64,000 nt of DNA from Saccharum officinarum (taxonomy: Eukaryota; Streptophyta; Magnoliopsida; Poales; Poaceae), in assembly GCA_020631735.1 (NCBI GenBank), contig CM036159.1:100389670-100453669 (forward strand), written 5' to 3'. Under the pieces are notes generated by a model that was not told the DNA's origin, ran no database searches, and was given only the letters and a program-made list of their open reading frames with translations. Below are positions 46,669-58,166 of the stretch, piece after piece (positions within the stretch are counted from its first letter, which is position 1; every line of letters begins with the position of its first letter). Made by a program: the position numbers and the translations under genes.

Positions 46669-48203
46669 AATGGTGGGCTGGCCGCTGCCGCAGCCCTTGG
46701 CGTACTAGCCTACTAGGGGAAGGTCGGCCGACGCGCGGTGTTTGCTCCACGCCTGCTCCTGCTCCCGCTACAGCCGCGTGCCCGCGTCTGCCCAACTTCC
46801 CTCATCCAACCCGGCTCCTACCCCGTCCCGCGGGCTGCGGGGCTGCACTTGCCTTCACCACCGAAGCCGCAGCGGCAGCCGCGCCTCGTAGGTTCCGCCA
46901 CCCGCTAGCGGTGAAACTGAAAGAGATCACCTACTCCGCGGTCCGGGCTCCTCGCCGCCGCCAGCCCGTCGTGGCGCCGACCACGGTGAGTTCAAAGTTT
47001 AGAATAAGAATCGAATATTTTTGGGCCAAAATTTTAGGTTTGATGTAGGAGATTTCACGCACGTAGATTCCCGTTTCGAATGGAATTTACTGTATTTGTT
47101 CCCAAATGCTTAACGACACGACACTGTGACTACACTCTTTTTTCCGGGTGAATAACAGCACGGCGAGATGCTGACCCCGTGCGACAGCTTTCTTCATGTT
47201 CCCGCTCAGCCACGGACTCCGTTGCCGGATCTTACAGCTCCGGCGTCCTGGAAAGAGAATGTTCTCAACTTCCAGATTCGCGCAGTCTCTGCACCAGCTA
47301 GGACTGCTGAAATTTGCCCGAAGTTGGTAGTTCCATGCTCGGTTCCCAAACAGACTGTCGGAGGGAAGAAGAAAGGCAACTGGGTCCATTACGGTGGGTC
47401 GCTGCCGGAAATGCTGGAGGCACTAGAGCATGTCCGGGACGTTGGTGAAGCGCTCTGGGCGTGGAAGGACACCCTGAGCAACAGGGAGAGGACGATCATC
47501 CTCAAGGAGCAGAAAGATTGGCGACGGGCAGTCGAGATCTTTGACTGGTTTCGCCGGGAGCGGGCCATGAGCTCAATGTGATTCACTACAATGTCATGCT
47601 CTATACTGTTGGGAAGGCAAGGAGGTGGGACCTCGTTCTGAGGTTGTGGCATGAGATGCATTCCTTTGGTGTGGTGCCGGACAACTCGACGTATGGTACG
47701 CTGATCAATGTCTGTTGTCAAGGGGGGAGTGAAGGCTTTGCTTTGGCTCGGGGACATGTGCAAGCGTGGTTTGATGCCTGATGAGGTCACTATGAATATT
47801 GTGATGCAGGCGCATAAGAAGGCTGGAGAGTATGAAACAGCTGAACTTTTCTTTGAAAGGTGGTCCTTGGATTCAATCAGAAGGATGAAGGGACGTTCTC
47901 ACTGCAGCTGTATACTTACAACACCTTGATTTATACTTATGGAAAGGCTGGTCATCTTGAGAAAGTAGCAGATACATTCAACCAAATGTTGACAGAAGGT
48001 GTTGCGCCAAGCGTTGTTACATTTAACTCAATGATTCATGCTTGGGGTAAGCACCACAGAATGGAGCAAGTTGCTTCTTTGGTTCGAATGATGGAGGAAT
48101 TCCAGTGCTTTCCTGACACCAGGACTTACAATATACTGATCGCACTTTACAGAGAAAGCAATGATATTGATATTGCAGAGTCCTACTACTGGAAGATGAA
48201 AAA
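46669..48203 (+). pseudogene. pentatricopeptide repeat (PPR) protein gene, truncated and frame-broken
   Basis: Exon 1 runs to 46985 (start uncertain; 46669 is the nearest plausible ATG but in another frame). Exon 2 begins at 47159 across a phase-0 GT-AG intron (46986-47158). Downstream reading shows the PPR pattern: HYNVMLYTVGKARRWDLVLR, TYGTLINVC, MCKRGLMPDEVTMNIV, YTYNTLIYTYGKAGH, VTFNSMIHAWGKHHRMEQ and TRTYNILIALYRES, about five motifs of 35 residues. These helix-turn-helix repeats bind RNA, usually in plastids or mitochondria. The sequence resembles the Arabidopsis At1g73710 type. Three one-base frame breaks occur: a loss in a G run near 47562, a gain near 47717 and a loss near 47895. The gene then runs into 100 Ns at 48204. 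The C-terminal half is absent after the gap. It is either a decaying gene or a real gene with poor base calls at a contig end. Confidence 0.75.
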
Positions 48204-48303
48204 NNNNNNNNNNNNNNNNNNNNNNNNNNNNNNNNNNNNNNNNNNNNNNNNNNNNNNNNNNNNNNNNNNNNNNNNNNNNNNNNNNNNNNNNNNNNNNNNN
48301 NNN
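48204..48303. other. assembly gap, 100 Ns
   Basis: Exactly 100 N characters, the usual placeholder for a gap of unknown length. The PPR frame enters from the left and unrelated LTR sequence leaves to the right, so the true distance and content are unknown. Confidence 0.99.
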
Positions 48304-48687
48304 TAAAAAAATATTTGTGTCATCTCTTTGCCGAGGATTTCTCTTGTGGTTGATCATTGTGATTGATTCTTCGAGTGCATTGCTTCTCTACATCGTTGGT
48401 ATAAGAATCAAGTCACTTGCTCTTTACTTTCTTGTACTAGTTCTAGTGTAGTTTGCTTAGTGTAGCTTTTATCACATAGGAGTAAGTAGCTTAGTGACTT
48501 AGCCTTGTTGGTGTGTATTAGAGATCATAGCCTTGCCTCACTAGAATTGTATAGGTGGCTTGCATAGTGTAGTTGAGCTAGTGCTAGAATTAGCATAGCC
48601 ATCTTTTTATACTAACGTGGTTGTCTAGTGAAGCTTGTAGAATTTTAAATAGGCTATTCGCCCCCTCTAGCCATTTGGACCTTACAT
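48304..48687 (+). mobile_element. 3' part of a Copia-type LTR
   Basis: The text ends AATAGGCTATTCGCCCCCTCTAGCCATTTGGACCTTACA, the kind of 3' LTR terminus seen in SIRE-lineage Copia elements of grasses. The 5' part is lost in the gap. No primer-binding site follows, so this is a 3' LTR or solo remnant. Confidence 0.5.
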
Positions 48688-49079
48688 TGCTGAGGGCGGC
48701 TAGGCCGAGAGCGGGCAGATGAGGGGGAACGGGGAGGGGCAGGCGCGGCGCGGCGCGGCGGCCCGAGCCACCCTTGGCGCGTGCGAGGGCCCCGGCCACC
48801 TCAGCTTGGGCTGGGGACCCAGCGTCCCCGGTGACTCCGGTGAGGAGGACGCAAGCAACCGGCAGAGTGGAGTATTTGCGAGGCGCTAGGAGAGACGAGC
48901 TGGACGGACAGGATCAACATCGACGTGGGAATCGGACGGCTGATAAAAAAACAGGCGACGTGGCCCAATGATTTGCGCGAGCTTGGCTGCAGTCTAGAAA
49001 GAAAGAGAAGATTATATACGCCTGAGGAACGCGAGGGATTGCGCTCAGAAAGAACTACAACCGCCCCACTTTGAGAGAC

Positions 49080-49315
49080 CCGTGACTCGCGGCTACCTTT
49101 GTTTGTATGCGTGGAGGAGAGGACCTCACGTCGTTCCCGCTGTGATTTCTGTGTACTATTCCAGTCCAGCTAGGTGTCCCTCTCATCCTGTTGAGAAGTC
49201 AGGGTAATCCACTACCACACGAGCATTGAAACAGTAACGCGGTGTACTGCAAGACAAGATCATACTATTGTAGATGGTTTGATGCAATGCAGCTCAAACC
49301 ACACAGGTTTCCACA
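49080..49315 (+). repeat. paralogous segment left of SNU13 (copy 1)
   Basis: It shares TCACGTCGTTCC, GCTGTGATTTCTG, CACTGAAACAGTAACGC-like and CTGCAAGACAAG blocks in order with 52345-52741. It contains the uninterrupted site AAACCACACAGGTTTCCACA where copy 2 has a MITE. Confidence 0.8.
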
Positions 49316-49506
49316 AGCTTCAGTTCAATTTCCACAAAGTATCATAGGAACTAGATATAATATCAATAGAGATGATAAAAGTATCATACGATGGAATAAG
49401 TTTCATAAGAACAAAACTTATCTACACTATTTGTGTAAGGCTAGTCTTAATAGGGTTTCATCAAAGTTTCATGGGCATTAATTATGCTGATGTAGCACTA
49501 TATTTA

Positions 49507-49654
49507 CCCTGTTCGGCTGAGCTTATCAGCACGGCTTATCAGCCGTGGTACAGTATTTTCTCTCACAACAAAACAGCCACAGTCGACTTATAAGCCGCAC
49601 AACAAAACAGCCACAGCCGACTTATAAGCCGCAGAAACAGCCTGCCGAACAGGG
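49507..49654. mobile_element. short foldback MITE with internal duplication
   Basis: Ends CCCTGTTCGGCTGAGCTTAT and GCCTGCCGAACAGGG. The block ACAACAAAACAGCCACAG-CGACTTATAAGCCGC occurs twice in tandem inside. Confidence 0.8.
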
Positions 49655-50259
49655 TGATTAATGAAGAGAGATGATAAGAGTTTCATGGAAGTAGAGAGAG
49701 TTTCATGGAGATAAAACTTTCTGCATTGTTTCCAAAATCTGGATGTGTTAGAAACAGTGACATGAAATCCCCACTAAGACTGGCCTAAGAATGGCCTAAG
49801 AGGTCATGCAGCGTAAAATAAGGCCAACATTTTAACCACAAAAATCCAAGTATTAGAACAAGGGAAAACAATTAATACAGCATTGGCAGAAACTATGCAC
49901 AAATAAGTAGTATCCCAGAAAACTTGAGACAAACTGAACATCACAACGATTTTATTTGTGCTGCATGTGGTCACATGGAAGTTGCAACCATCCAATCGAC
50001 CCAATTCTCAAACCCATCGTAATCAACCGTTACAATGATGGTCAGAATCAACAGAAACCAAGCCACCAGGATGCAGAGGCATCTTGAGAATACATGACAG
50101 TCACAAATATAAAGACACAGCACAATTCAAGTAGGGTCGACCTAAAAATGTTCAAACATAGGTTGCAAAGCGTAAAATCTAGTAAACAAGACACCATCAC
50201 CAGTCCAAGCCTCTGAAAATGTGTCCTCGAGGCCATCACACTGAAAGGTCTTCGGTAAA

Positions 50260-52036
50260 TCAGATGAGAAGCTTCTCAATAGAGTCCTGCAATTCATTAA
50301 ATTTGATTAATCTATAGAGATATGCATACAAGAACATGATAAGAAAGGACTATTAACAGCATATAAATATTACAGAATCATAATATGCATATATATATAT
50401 ATAAATAGTAAAATATCAAGCATTAACAACTACTACAAGACAGAATATTAAGTACCTTGAGACCCTGTATCTGTTGTTTCAGCTGGCTACCCTCATTGCT
50501 GGTCACTGAGCAAGCAATGACCGGCCTTGTCACGCCACAAGCACGGCCAAGAGCTTGTTTCGATGGCACAAATACATATGGCACATTCTGCAAATAGCAT
50601 AGGGCAAATTCATTAGCCAATGGTGAATGTTGCCATAAGTGATGTATACAGGTAGTTCATGTCATCAAACAAGCAGGATAAAGGGAGCGCAAAGAAGCAT
50701 GTAGAACTAACTAAATGCAAGCTCAGGACTGCACTGCCAAAGGAGGTAAGGGACTCAGAATTGGAAAAGAACAAAATTAAGGTCAGCTATTCCTCTCAGC
50801 CTATTTTTGTATCATTGATTTCAGGGTTATATTGTGACACTTTGTGTTTCTGATGACATTCAAATAGCTTCTCCGATTATTTGGGTTCATATCGTTATTT
50901 ACCTCAACTACTATAGGATGTGGATGCTGGTAACTCAAGATCCTATGGTGTTCCAGTTGGCTATGCTTTAAATAATACAAATTTCAATGACGAGGAAGAA
51001 AAGGACAATTGATTTGAAGTGCACTTAAGATCAAAGAATGGCCACCAAATTTTTTTCCACTCCTTAAAGTAAAACTTTTTAGGAATGCATGAGCAAATAT
51101 TTTTTATAGAATAGTAGAATAGCAAATTGGTAGTAAATAAACGTACTCAATATGAATGCCTAGATCCGGTTGCTAATCAGTTCCTTTCTGCACTTGACTT
51201 GTTTCCTTGAATATCACAAAGAAGCTACATGGTGGCCAGGGTTCTTTGAGATGATATGGAAGTGGACTTTAGTTGTTACAATGATTTAGCAGACCAATTT
51301 TCCTTGGTTTGGATCTTTTTACCTAATAGCTAATGCATTGATAATTAGTTTTGATATTTCCTCATATTTCTTTGTGTACTGTTCTAACCGGCTAATACAC
51401 TTTCCTGTATCATTTATTTGAAGGACCTAACTGTACAAGAAGACCCCTACCTCCACATGTGAACAACTTGGCTATTGAAACATATAGTGCAGCGTCAATA
51501 TAGTGAATATGGTGCCATGCGCTTCAATTCAGTTTTTAACCTAAGTGGCCTACCCTTGGCCCTGGTTGAGGTTATGAGCATACCATGATTAGATGGATAT
51601 AGACTTATTAATTTATATATGTTCTAATTAAAGACATATTTACCATTATGTATGATTTTTTTATACACTAGTCCACGCGAAAGAAAACAAAAGGGGAAAG
51701 GGCAAATAATCAGTACCTTATCCTCAGCTAGCAAGGGGAGGTGGAGCAGGATCTCGAGCGGCTCCGTGTCCGCCGCCATCACTACGAACTCCGATATCCC
51801 CCTGTTCAGGGTCTTGGTCGCTGCACGCAAACACAAAAGACACAAATTGAATAAGAAAGCCCCAGAATTAGCAGAGTACAGACCAGGAGACGTGCACAAG
51901 GGATTGGTCCGGTACCTTCGTTAGCTCCCTTCTTAAGCTGCTTGTAGTTGGCGGCCTGCTGGATGATATCGAGGATACCCATCGTCAGCTGCGCATCAGC
52001 CAGCGGGTACGCCTTCGGGTTCACCGCGGACTCCAT
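50260..52036 (-). CDS. SNU13: SNU13 / NHP2-like protein 1 (L7Ae family, 15.5K)
   Basis: Four coding exons on the minus strand, 52036-51916, 51820-51717, 50587-50456 and 50286-50260, have consensus GT-AG junctions. They splice to a complete 127-residue protein, the usual length. The sequence is near-canonical: [73 protein letters not shown] and [18 protein letters not shown], ending IEKLLI. The L7Ae-fold protein binds kink-turn RNA, in the U4 snRNA 5' stem-loop of the tri-snRNP and in box C/D snoRNPs, in the nucleus and nucleolus. The KGANEATK and RACGVTRP blocks contain RNA-contact residues of the family. Introns are 95, 1,129 and 169 bp. A further 97-bp intron probably splits the 5' UTR (52146-52050), placing the ATG 13 nt after its acceptor. 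All reading frames are intact. This is the best-supported gene in the window. Confidence 0.97.
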
Positions 52037-52230
52037 AGCAGGGGCGGATCTAGTAAAGGGACCGATAGCCAAATAGCTTGAGGTTAAGAGTTGGAGAATT
52101 CGATTTTGCACAGCGGACAGGAAAGAGAAGGGGGGGTTGAGAATACCTGGGGCGCTCTTCGCCGACGATGAGGACGGCGGCGGCGGTAGCCCAGCAGGTT
52201 ATTCCCGTGTGTGGGAGGCGGGGGCTTCGG

Positions 52231-52366
52231 TTTAGGTTTAGGGTTACTACTTCACAGCATATATATCCGCTCAGTGTTTGCTGGGCCTCCAGTTGCTTCC
52301 CGAAACAACTACTACCGCTAGGCCCATTGGGTGGTAGCCCATTCCGTGACTTCGTTTGTATGGGCC
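52231..52366 (-). promoter_or_regulatory. SNU13: SNU13 promoter: TATA-like, telo-box and site II motifs
   Basis: On the minus strand a TATA-like GATATATATGC (about 52257-52267) is followed by a telo-box-like AACCCTAAACCTAAA (52231-52245). Upstream are four TGGGCC/TGGGCT site II motifs on either strand (52282, 52321, 52336, 52361). In plants this combination is typical of ribosomal-protein and snoRNP genes controlled by TCP-type factors and growth. Confidence 0.65.
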
Positions 52367-52741
52367 TTGGCTGCCTTGCGTAGGAGGAGGACCACCTCTC
52401 ACGTCGTTCCAGCTGTGATTTCTGCGTGCGATTCCAGTTCCAGCTTAGCTGTATACTAGTAGGTGCCTAGGTCCCTCCCTCTCAAGTTGTTGAGAAGCCA
52501 CTGTGATCCACTATGACACCGAGCACTGAAACAGTAACGCAGTGTCCTGCAAGACAAGGCTCAAACTGTTGGTACTTGATGCAATGCGGCTATAAAACCA
52601 GTAAACCACACACAGCGTGTTCGTTTCGCTGGTTTATTGTGCTGAAAGCACTGTTCGCTGGTTTGTTGTGAGAGAAAAACCCTGCTGGATGGCTGCTGAT
52701 TCTGCGGATAAGTCCAAACCAACGGGGCGACAGGTTTCCAC
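52345..52741 (+). repeat. paralogous segment right of SNU13 (copy 2), MITE-filled
   Basis: It is homologous in direct orientation to 49080-49315, with small indels and a short MITE at 52615-52729 inserted in the CCACACA/GGTTTCC site. Confidence 0.8.
52615..52729. mobile_element. short foldback MITE, target duplication ACA
   Basis: Ends GCGTGTTCGTTTCGCTGG and CCAAACCAACGGGGCG, with internal GTTTGTTGTGAGAGAAAAAC. It is flanked by ACA (52612-52614 and 52730-52732). The paralogous copy at about 49298-49310 shows the unoccupied site, allowing one extra CA. Confidence 0.8.
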
Positions 52742-53537
52742 AATAACGTGACGTCCCACCAACTGAGACCGAGTGACTGACCATCCTATTTCTACGTAGT
52801 ACAGTACTGTACGTGTGGAGTAGCTAGCACCAGTTCCCAGTATGAGCTAGCTAGCCTGCGAACGTGGAAATCCTGCCCTTGACTCAACTGAGACGGTTGT
52901 TCTTGGTCTCGTCCCACAGACAGCGGTTAGTCACCTTCAGGATCAGGATTCAGGAGTTGAGATGATCACGCTGCGGAGTGTAGAGTACCGGTAGCAGAAA
53001 AAATGTTTTTCTTTCCCCTCCCAATTTACGACATGCATGGCGCACATGAACAGCCCACATACAGTATATGTCACGTGACATGATCTGCGCTGCAGTGCGC
53101 AAAAGGGAAAGACGACAGGAACAAACTGCGCTGGAGCCTGAAATTGGAAAACAGAAGGTACAAAAACCAGTAATGCTTGGCCATGACGCCGTGCCTCACT
53201 CCGCTCGCTGTTGCAGCCCTCCCACCACGTGGTCCACCTTGCGCCGCTCGCTCGCTTACTCCTTGCTCCCGCCCGTCGCGCGCCCCACCTGCGCCGCTCA
53301 CTCCTCGCTTCTCTCTCCCACCAGTTGCGCACCCCACCCGCACCTCGCTCCTCGCTTCTACCATACGCCACGCGCGCCCTGCTCCCTCTCGTAGCATGCG
53401 CCGCCCGCCCAGCCGAGCCAAGGCTGGTGCTGGTGGTGGTGGTGCTCGCGCGTTGTCGCTGCTGGTGGTGGTGGTGCTCGCACGCCGCCGGATCCCACTC
53501 AAATGACCGGAATCGACTGGCCTCGGCCTTTCCCTCT
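52742..53537. other. intergenic, GC-rich in part, no gene recognised
   Basis: The C-rich 53170-53500 stretch (CGCTCGCTCGC, GCTGGTGGTGGTGG words) is open in several frames without any recognisable domain. It forms the left flank of the third minisatellite-bearing repeat. Confidence 0.5.
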
Positions 53538-53925
53538 CTTATGTTGCAAATGCATGTTTCAAGTGTTTCAGAGGTATATTGCAATGGTTACATATGGATG
53601 TTGCAAAAGTAGATAGGGATGTTGCACATGTTGTAAAATTTACGAGTGTTTTCAGATGTATGTTGCAATCGTTTTGAAAAAATGTTTTATCTGTTTCAGA
53701 CGTATGTTGCAGCAAGTGTTTTATCTGGATATTGCAGATGTTTCACGCACTTATTGCAAGTGTTTTATCTGAATGTTGCATATGTTTCACACACATGTTG
53801 CAAGTGTTTTATCTGGATGTTATATTTGTTTCACACATATGTTGCAACAGTATATTTCAAATGTTTCATCTGTATTAGAAGTATGTTGCATCCAAGTGTT
53901 TCATGTGCAAGTGTTTCGCGGGGGC
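53538..53925 (+). repeat. degenerate minisatellite (GTTGCAAGTGTTTCATCTGG type), copy 3
   Basis: Diverged repeats of TATGTTGCAAGTGTTTTATC and TGGATGTTGCAAAAG. It is in the same orientation as 45855-46180. Confidence 0.75.
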
Positions 53926-55089
53926 ACGGTGAGTTATGGGTGCACAGCCCGGGCACCTGGGACGGGGCGCAGCGAACTGGGGACCGGCGGACAGGTCCGA
54001 TCCTGAGTTTTTAGGGGCCCGGGGTAAAACCTAAATGTAGAGGCCCTTATATATACATATGAACTAAACGCTTATATATAAGAAATGTTAATGGTTAACA
54101 CTTAAACTACATATACAAAATCAATAATATTCATAAGAAACAATTCATACATATTAAAATAATTTTAAAATTTTTTGGCGTTCCTCGATGCGAAGTCACT
54201 AATGATGGTACGTTTTGGTTCCTCGACAACAACTATCACCAACTTGTTTGGATCTCTTGCGGCGTTTGAATTATTCTTAAAAAAAAACTTATGTACACTA
54301 TCTCTGTGATGATCAAATTCATCTGCTCGTGCTTGCTTTTTCCTTTTCACTGTTGGAAGCTTCTTTTCAAGTTGGGGTGATTTTGGCTTTTCGGGGACTA
54401 TACGGATATGCTGCATAGGGCATACCGCATAACTGGTTTCCGGGTTCATACGAAGCAGTCGGAGTCGTAGAGTGAGATGGCCACCCGCCGCCGGTTGCCC
54501 GTTGGGTGATCGGTTGATCACGTTGCGTCACAGCGTCGCGTTACACAGTAGGCTCGATCACCATGTGTCTATGTTAATGTTGGATTTATTATTTGGGCTT
54601 GGCTCAATTCTAATTCAAAAATTGAACTCAAAGGCCATAATTTAATGTCGGATGACAAAATAAAATATCTAGGGTCCTTGTCAGCATAGGCAGGCTTCGT
54701 ATCATTGGTTGGCTACCTCCGGAGGATAAAAATGTCAAAACATTCATATAGACAAATGAAAAGGAGGGACTATGTTCATGCATGAAGGACCACACTTATT
54801 AACGTTGGATGATATATAATGTGCCTCATTCAGCTCAATCAAACAGAAAATAGGGACAAAACACTGGTTGTGACAATCATTATTGCTAAGCACCTTCCAT
54901 GGCACACGCCCTGGTGGAGAGTGGTGTATGGCCTTTCGATGGGGTTCAGATCCCAGCACACACGGTGGCGGTGTGGACTGTGGAGTGTGGAGGGGAGACG
55001 AACGAGCGCAAGCGATGCATGCCATGCCACATCCATCTCGAGCCGAGACAGCAACCCAGAACCTGCATAACTCCAGTTGTAAGCATCTG
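53926..55089. other. intergenic, no gene recognised
   Basis: Mixed sequence. A minus-strand frame at 54521-54165 has no recognisable domain. Confidence 0.45.
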
Positions 55090-55330
55090 GCCCATGTTTA
55101 GATCACCTCAAAATTCCAAGTTTTTTCACTCTCTCTCCATCACATCAATTTTTAGCCGCTTGCATGGAGTACTAAATGTAGGTAAAAAAATATCTAATTA
55201 CACAGTTTAGTTCAAAATCACGAGATGAATCTTTTGAGCCTAGTTGGTCTACGATTGAACAATATTTGTCAAATAAGACGAAAGTGGTACTATTCATCAG
55301 GTTGAAAAAATCTTCAATCTAAACAAGGGC
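55090..55330. mobile_element. Tourist/Harbinger-like MITE with target duplication CTG
   Basis: Ends GCCCATGTTTAGATCACC and CAATCTAAACAAGGGC are flanked by CTG at 55087-55089 and 55331-55333. Confidence 0.8.
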
Positions 55331-55670
55331 CTGATCAGGAAAAACGGCATCTGATCAGTTGTAAGCGAGCGATGCATGCATACATTACACGAAAGCTGGC
55401 ACGAAGATGATTGGGCGCCAGCTAGTTGAAGTCACTAATTGCCAGTATATAATTGGAAGCGCGCAGGGATAAACTATTGGAGGAGCAAACGAGGCTCGGC
55501 AGCGGCGGCAGGGCAAGAGCCAAGAGGGGAGGAAAAGGCAAGACAGTGGCAGGCAGGCAGACGAGAATAGATCCAGTCCAGAGCACAGCAGCAGGCTGGA
55601 GTGGACCATCTGGTTCGTGGGAGGGAGAGGGACTGCAACTGCAACTGCAAGCATCTGATGCGATGCGAGG

Positions 55671-55916
55671 TAGCAGTATTTAGATGGTGTAAAAACTAGT
55701 GTAAAGCTCCTGTAGCACTTTTCGTTTTTATTTGGTAAAATTTATCCAATCATGGATTAACTAGGCTCAAAAGATTCGTCTCGACATTTACAGACAAACT
55801 GTGTAATTAATTATTATTTTTTACCTATATTTAATACTCCATGCATGCGTCTAAAGATTCGATGTGACGGGGAATCTTGTAAAATTTTTGGAATTTTGAA
55901 GGGAGTAAACACTGCC
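55671..55916. mobile_element. Tourist-like MITE (GGCAGTGTTTA subtype)
   Basis: Ends GTAGCAGTATTTAGATGG and GGGAGTAAACACTGCC. The reverse-orientation internal landmarks are present. It is closely related to the next copy at 56089. Confidence 0.7.
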
Positions 55917-56088
55917 AGCGAGATCATTATATTCCGTCGCCAAGGCAGGCAGGCACCACGGCGGCCGCAAAGGAAACAAAGGTATCCAGGGCAGGGCAGG
56001 GCAGGCTCTGGACGGCAGGCAGGCATGTGATTCAAATTCAACGCTGGGCAGATCAGAAATACTGTGGCCAAGCTTCTCGTTGGACATC

Positions 56089-56332
56089 GGTAGTGTTTAG
56101 ACGGTGCAAAAGTTGATGTAAAGTTTCTATATCACTTTTTGTTGTTATTTGTTAAAATTTATTCAATCATGGACTAATTAGGTTCAAAAGATTCATCTCG
56201 ATATTTATAGACAAATTGTGTAATTAGTTATTTTTTTACCTATATTTAATACTTCATATATGTGTCTAAAGATTCGATGTGACGGGGAATTTTATAAAAT
56301 TTTTTAGAATTTTGAAGGAAGTAAACACTGCC
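56089..56332. mobile_element. Tourist-like MITE (GGCAGTGTTTA subtype)
   Basis: Ends GGTAGTGTTTAGACGG and GGAAGTAAACACTGCC, same orientation as the 55671 copy. Confidence 0.7.
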
Positions 56333-56437
56333 ACTGGCATTTAACACGAAAATGCCTCCCTCGCCGTTTGATGGACAGCAGCACCCTACCTGCCATGCCA
56401 CCCCAGCTTGCTCTGCGCTACAGGATCCCTACTCCTA

Positions 56438-56680
56438 GGCCCAGTTTAGTTACCTAAAAATTTTGTAAAATTTTTCAGATTCCCCGTCACATCGAATCTT
56501 TAGACACATGCATGAGGTATTTAATGTAGATAAAAAATAAAACTAATTATACAGTTTAGACGAAATTCACGAGACGAATCTTTTAAGCCTAGTTAGTCCA
56601 TGATTGGATAATATTTGTCAAATAATAACGAATTTACTACAGTAGCGTTTTCTAAAAATTTTCAGGAACTAAACAGGCCC
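56438..56680. mobile_element. Tourist/Harbinger-like MITE
   Basis: Ends GGCCCAGTTTAGTTACC and CAGGAACTAAACAGGCCC, preceded by CTA. Internal TTCAGATTCCCCGTCACATC landmark. Confidence 0.8.
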
Positions 56681-56779
56681 CTCTGCTGCATTTTTTCCCC
56701 TTTCTTTTCAGAGAAGAATCATTCCGAAACAGAAACAGACTACCGGTAGGAGTAGTGCTGAGTGCTTAAACGAAAATTA

Positions 56780-57044
56780 GGCCTCGTTTAGTTCAGTGAA
56801 TTGGGGAGAAAAACACTGTATCAGAATTCCTGTAGCATTTCGTTTGTATTTGGTAAAAATTATCCAAATTTTGACTAACTAGGCTTAAAATGTTCGTCTC
56901 GCAAAGTACAACAAAACTATGCAATTAGTTTTTGATTTCATCAACATTTAGTACTCCATGCATTTGCCGATATTTTGATGTGACGGGAAATCTTCTTTTT
57001 GCATAGTGGAATTTAGGGGAGAATCGGGGGAACTAAACAAGGGG
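56780..57044. mobile_element. Tourist/Harbinger-like MITE with target duplication TTA
   Basis: Ends GGCCTCGTTTAGTTCAG and GGAACTAAACAAGGGG are flanked by TTA at 56777-56779 and 57045-57047, the canonical target. It resembles the copy in the KCS intron at 43621. Confidence 0.85.
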
Positions 57045-57413
57045 TTAGTCTACTTGTCATTTGCATGTGTCTCCAGGTTTCAAGGTTTGGAATCAGCAGG
57101 GCTCACGTACAACCCAGTACTCCGAGCTGGTACGGATGCATATACGTATGCATAATGCATGCCTGGATTGGACTGAGATCCAGATCGACTCGTAGCATTA
57201 CCTACGGAGTACTCCTTAATAAAACCACTAATATACTACGTAGTAGCTAATGTTTTGTTTAGTAGTCAAGATCCTTGGGACTTCGACTCCGCAACAGCCA
57301 TGAGCGGCTCTAGGTCTGACTTCTGTAAAAGTTATATCAAACGCTAGTGCAGAAAACGCTTTCAGCAGCTAAACCATCGAGGACTCGGAGCATTTTATAC
57401 TAGCCCCTTGTTT

Positions 57414-57646
57414 AGATGACATCAAAATTCCAAGTTTTTTCACTCTTTCTCCATCACATCAATTTTTAACTGCTTGCATGGAGTATTAAATGTAGGTAAA
57501 AAAAATAACTAATTACACAGTTTAGTTGTAAATCACGAGATGAATCTTTTGAGCCTAGTTGGTCCACGATTGGACAATATTTGTCAAATAAGACGAAAGT
57601 GGTACTATTCATCGGGTTGAAATTTTTTCCCAATCTAAACAAGCGC
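57414..57646. mobile_element. Tourist/Harbinger-like MITE with target duplication TAG
   Basis: Ends CCCCTTGTTTAGATGAC and CAATCTAAACAAGCGC are flanked by TAG at 57411-57413 and 57647-57649. Same subfamily as 18391. Confidence 0.8.
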
Positions 57647-57925
57647 TAGGAAGGAGGAGGTTGGATTTGTGATTTCTATGATAGAGTTAAGGTCAATATA
57701 TTTTTTTTATAGAAGACTGGGACGGCAGGACCTACCAAACAGATCCATTATCTTTTCTTCTTAAAATAAGAGGCCTTTAAGCTCGATTAAGGATTGTTTG
57801 GATTACTTACAATTCAAGTTTAATTCGGTATTGTTTGGATACATATACATATACATACTCCCTCAGTCTCCTTATGCTTGACGTTTTAGGTGATGACAAG
57901 GTACGTCAGACTCTCCGTGAACCTG

Positions 57926-58166
57926 GGGGTGTTTAGATGCAATTTTTTTTTTGAATTTGGCTACTATAGCACTTTCGTTTGTATTTGTCAATTAGTGTCC
58001 AATCATAGACTAATTTGGCTCAAAAGATTCGTCTCGTGATTTACAACCAAATTGTGCAATTAGTTATTTTTTATCTATATTAATGCTCTATGCATGTGTC
58101 CAAAGATTTGATGTGATGGAGAAAGAGTATAAAAATTTAGAATTTGGAAGCCATCTAAACCAGGCC
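57926..58166. mobile_element. Tourist/Harbinger-like MITE with target duplication CTG
   Basis: Ends GGGGTGTTTAGATGC and GCCATCTAAACCAGGCC are flanked by CTG at 57923-57925 and 58167-58169. Confidence 0.8.

Noticed and set aside
53071..53584. Overlapping long frames in C-rich sequence
   Set aside because: Low-complexity Arg/Ala/Ser translations on both strands; part of the flank of a dispersed repeat.
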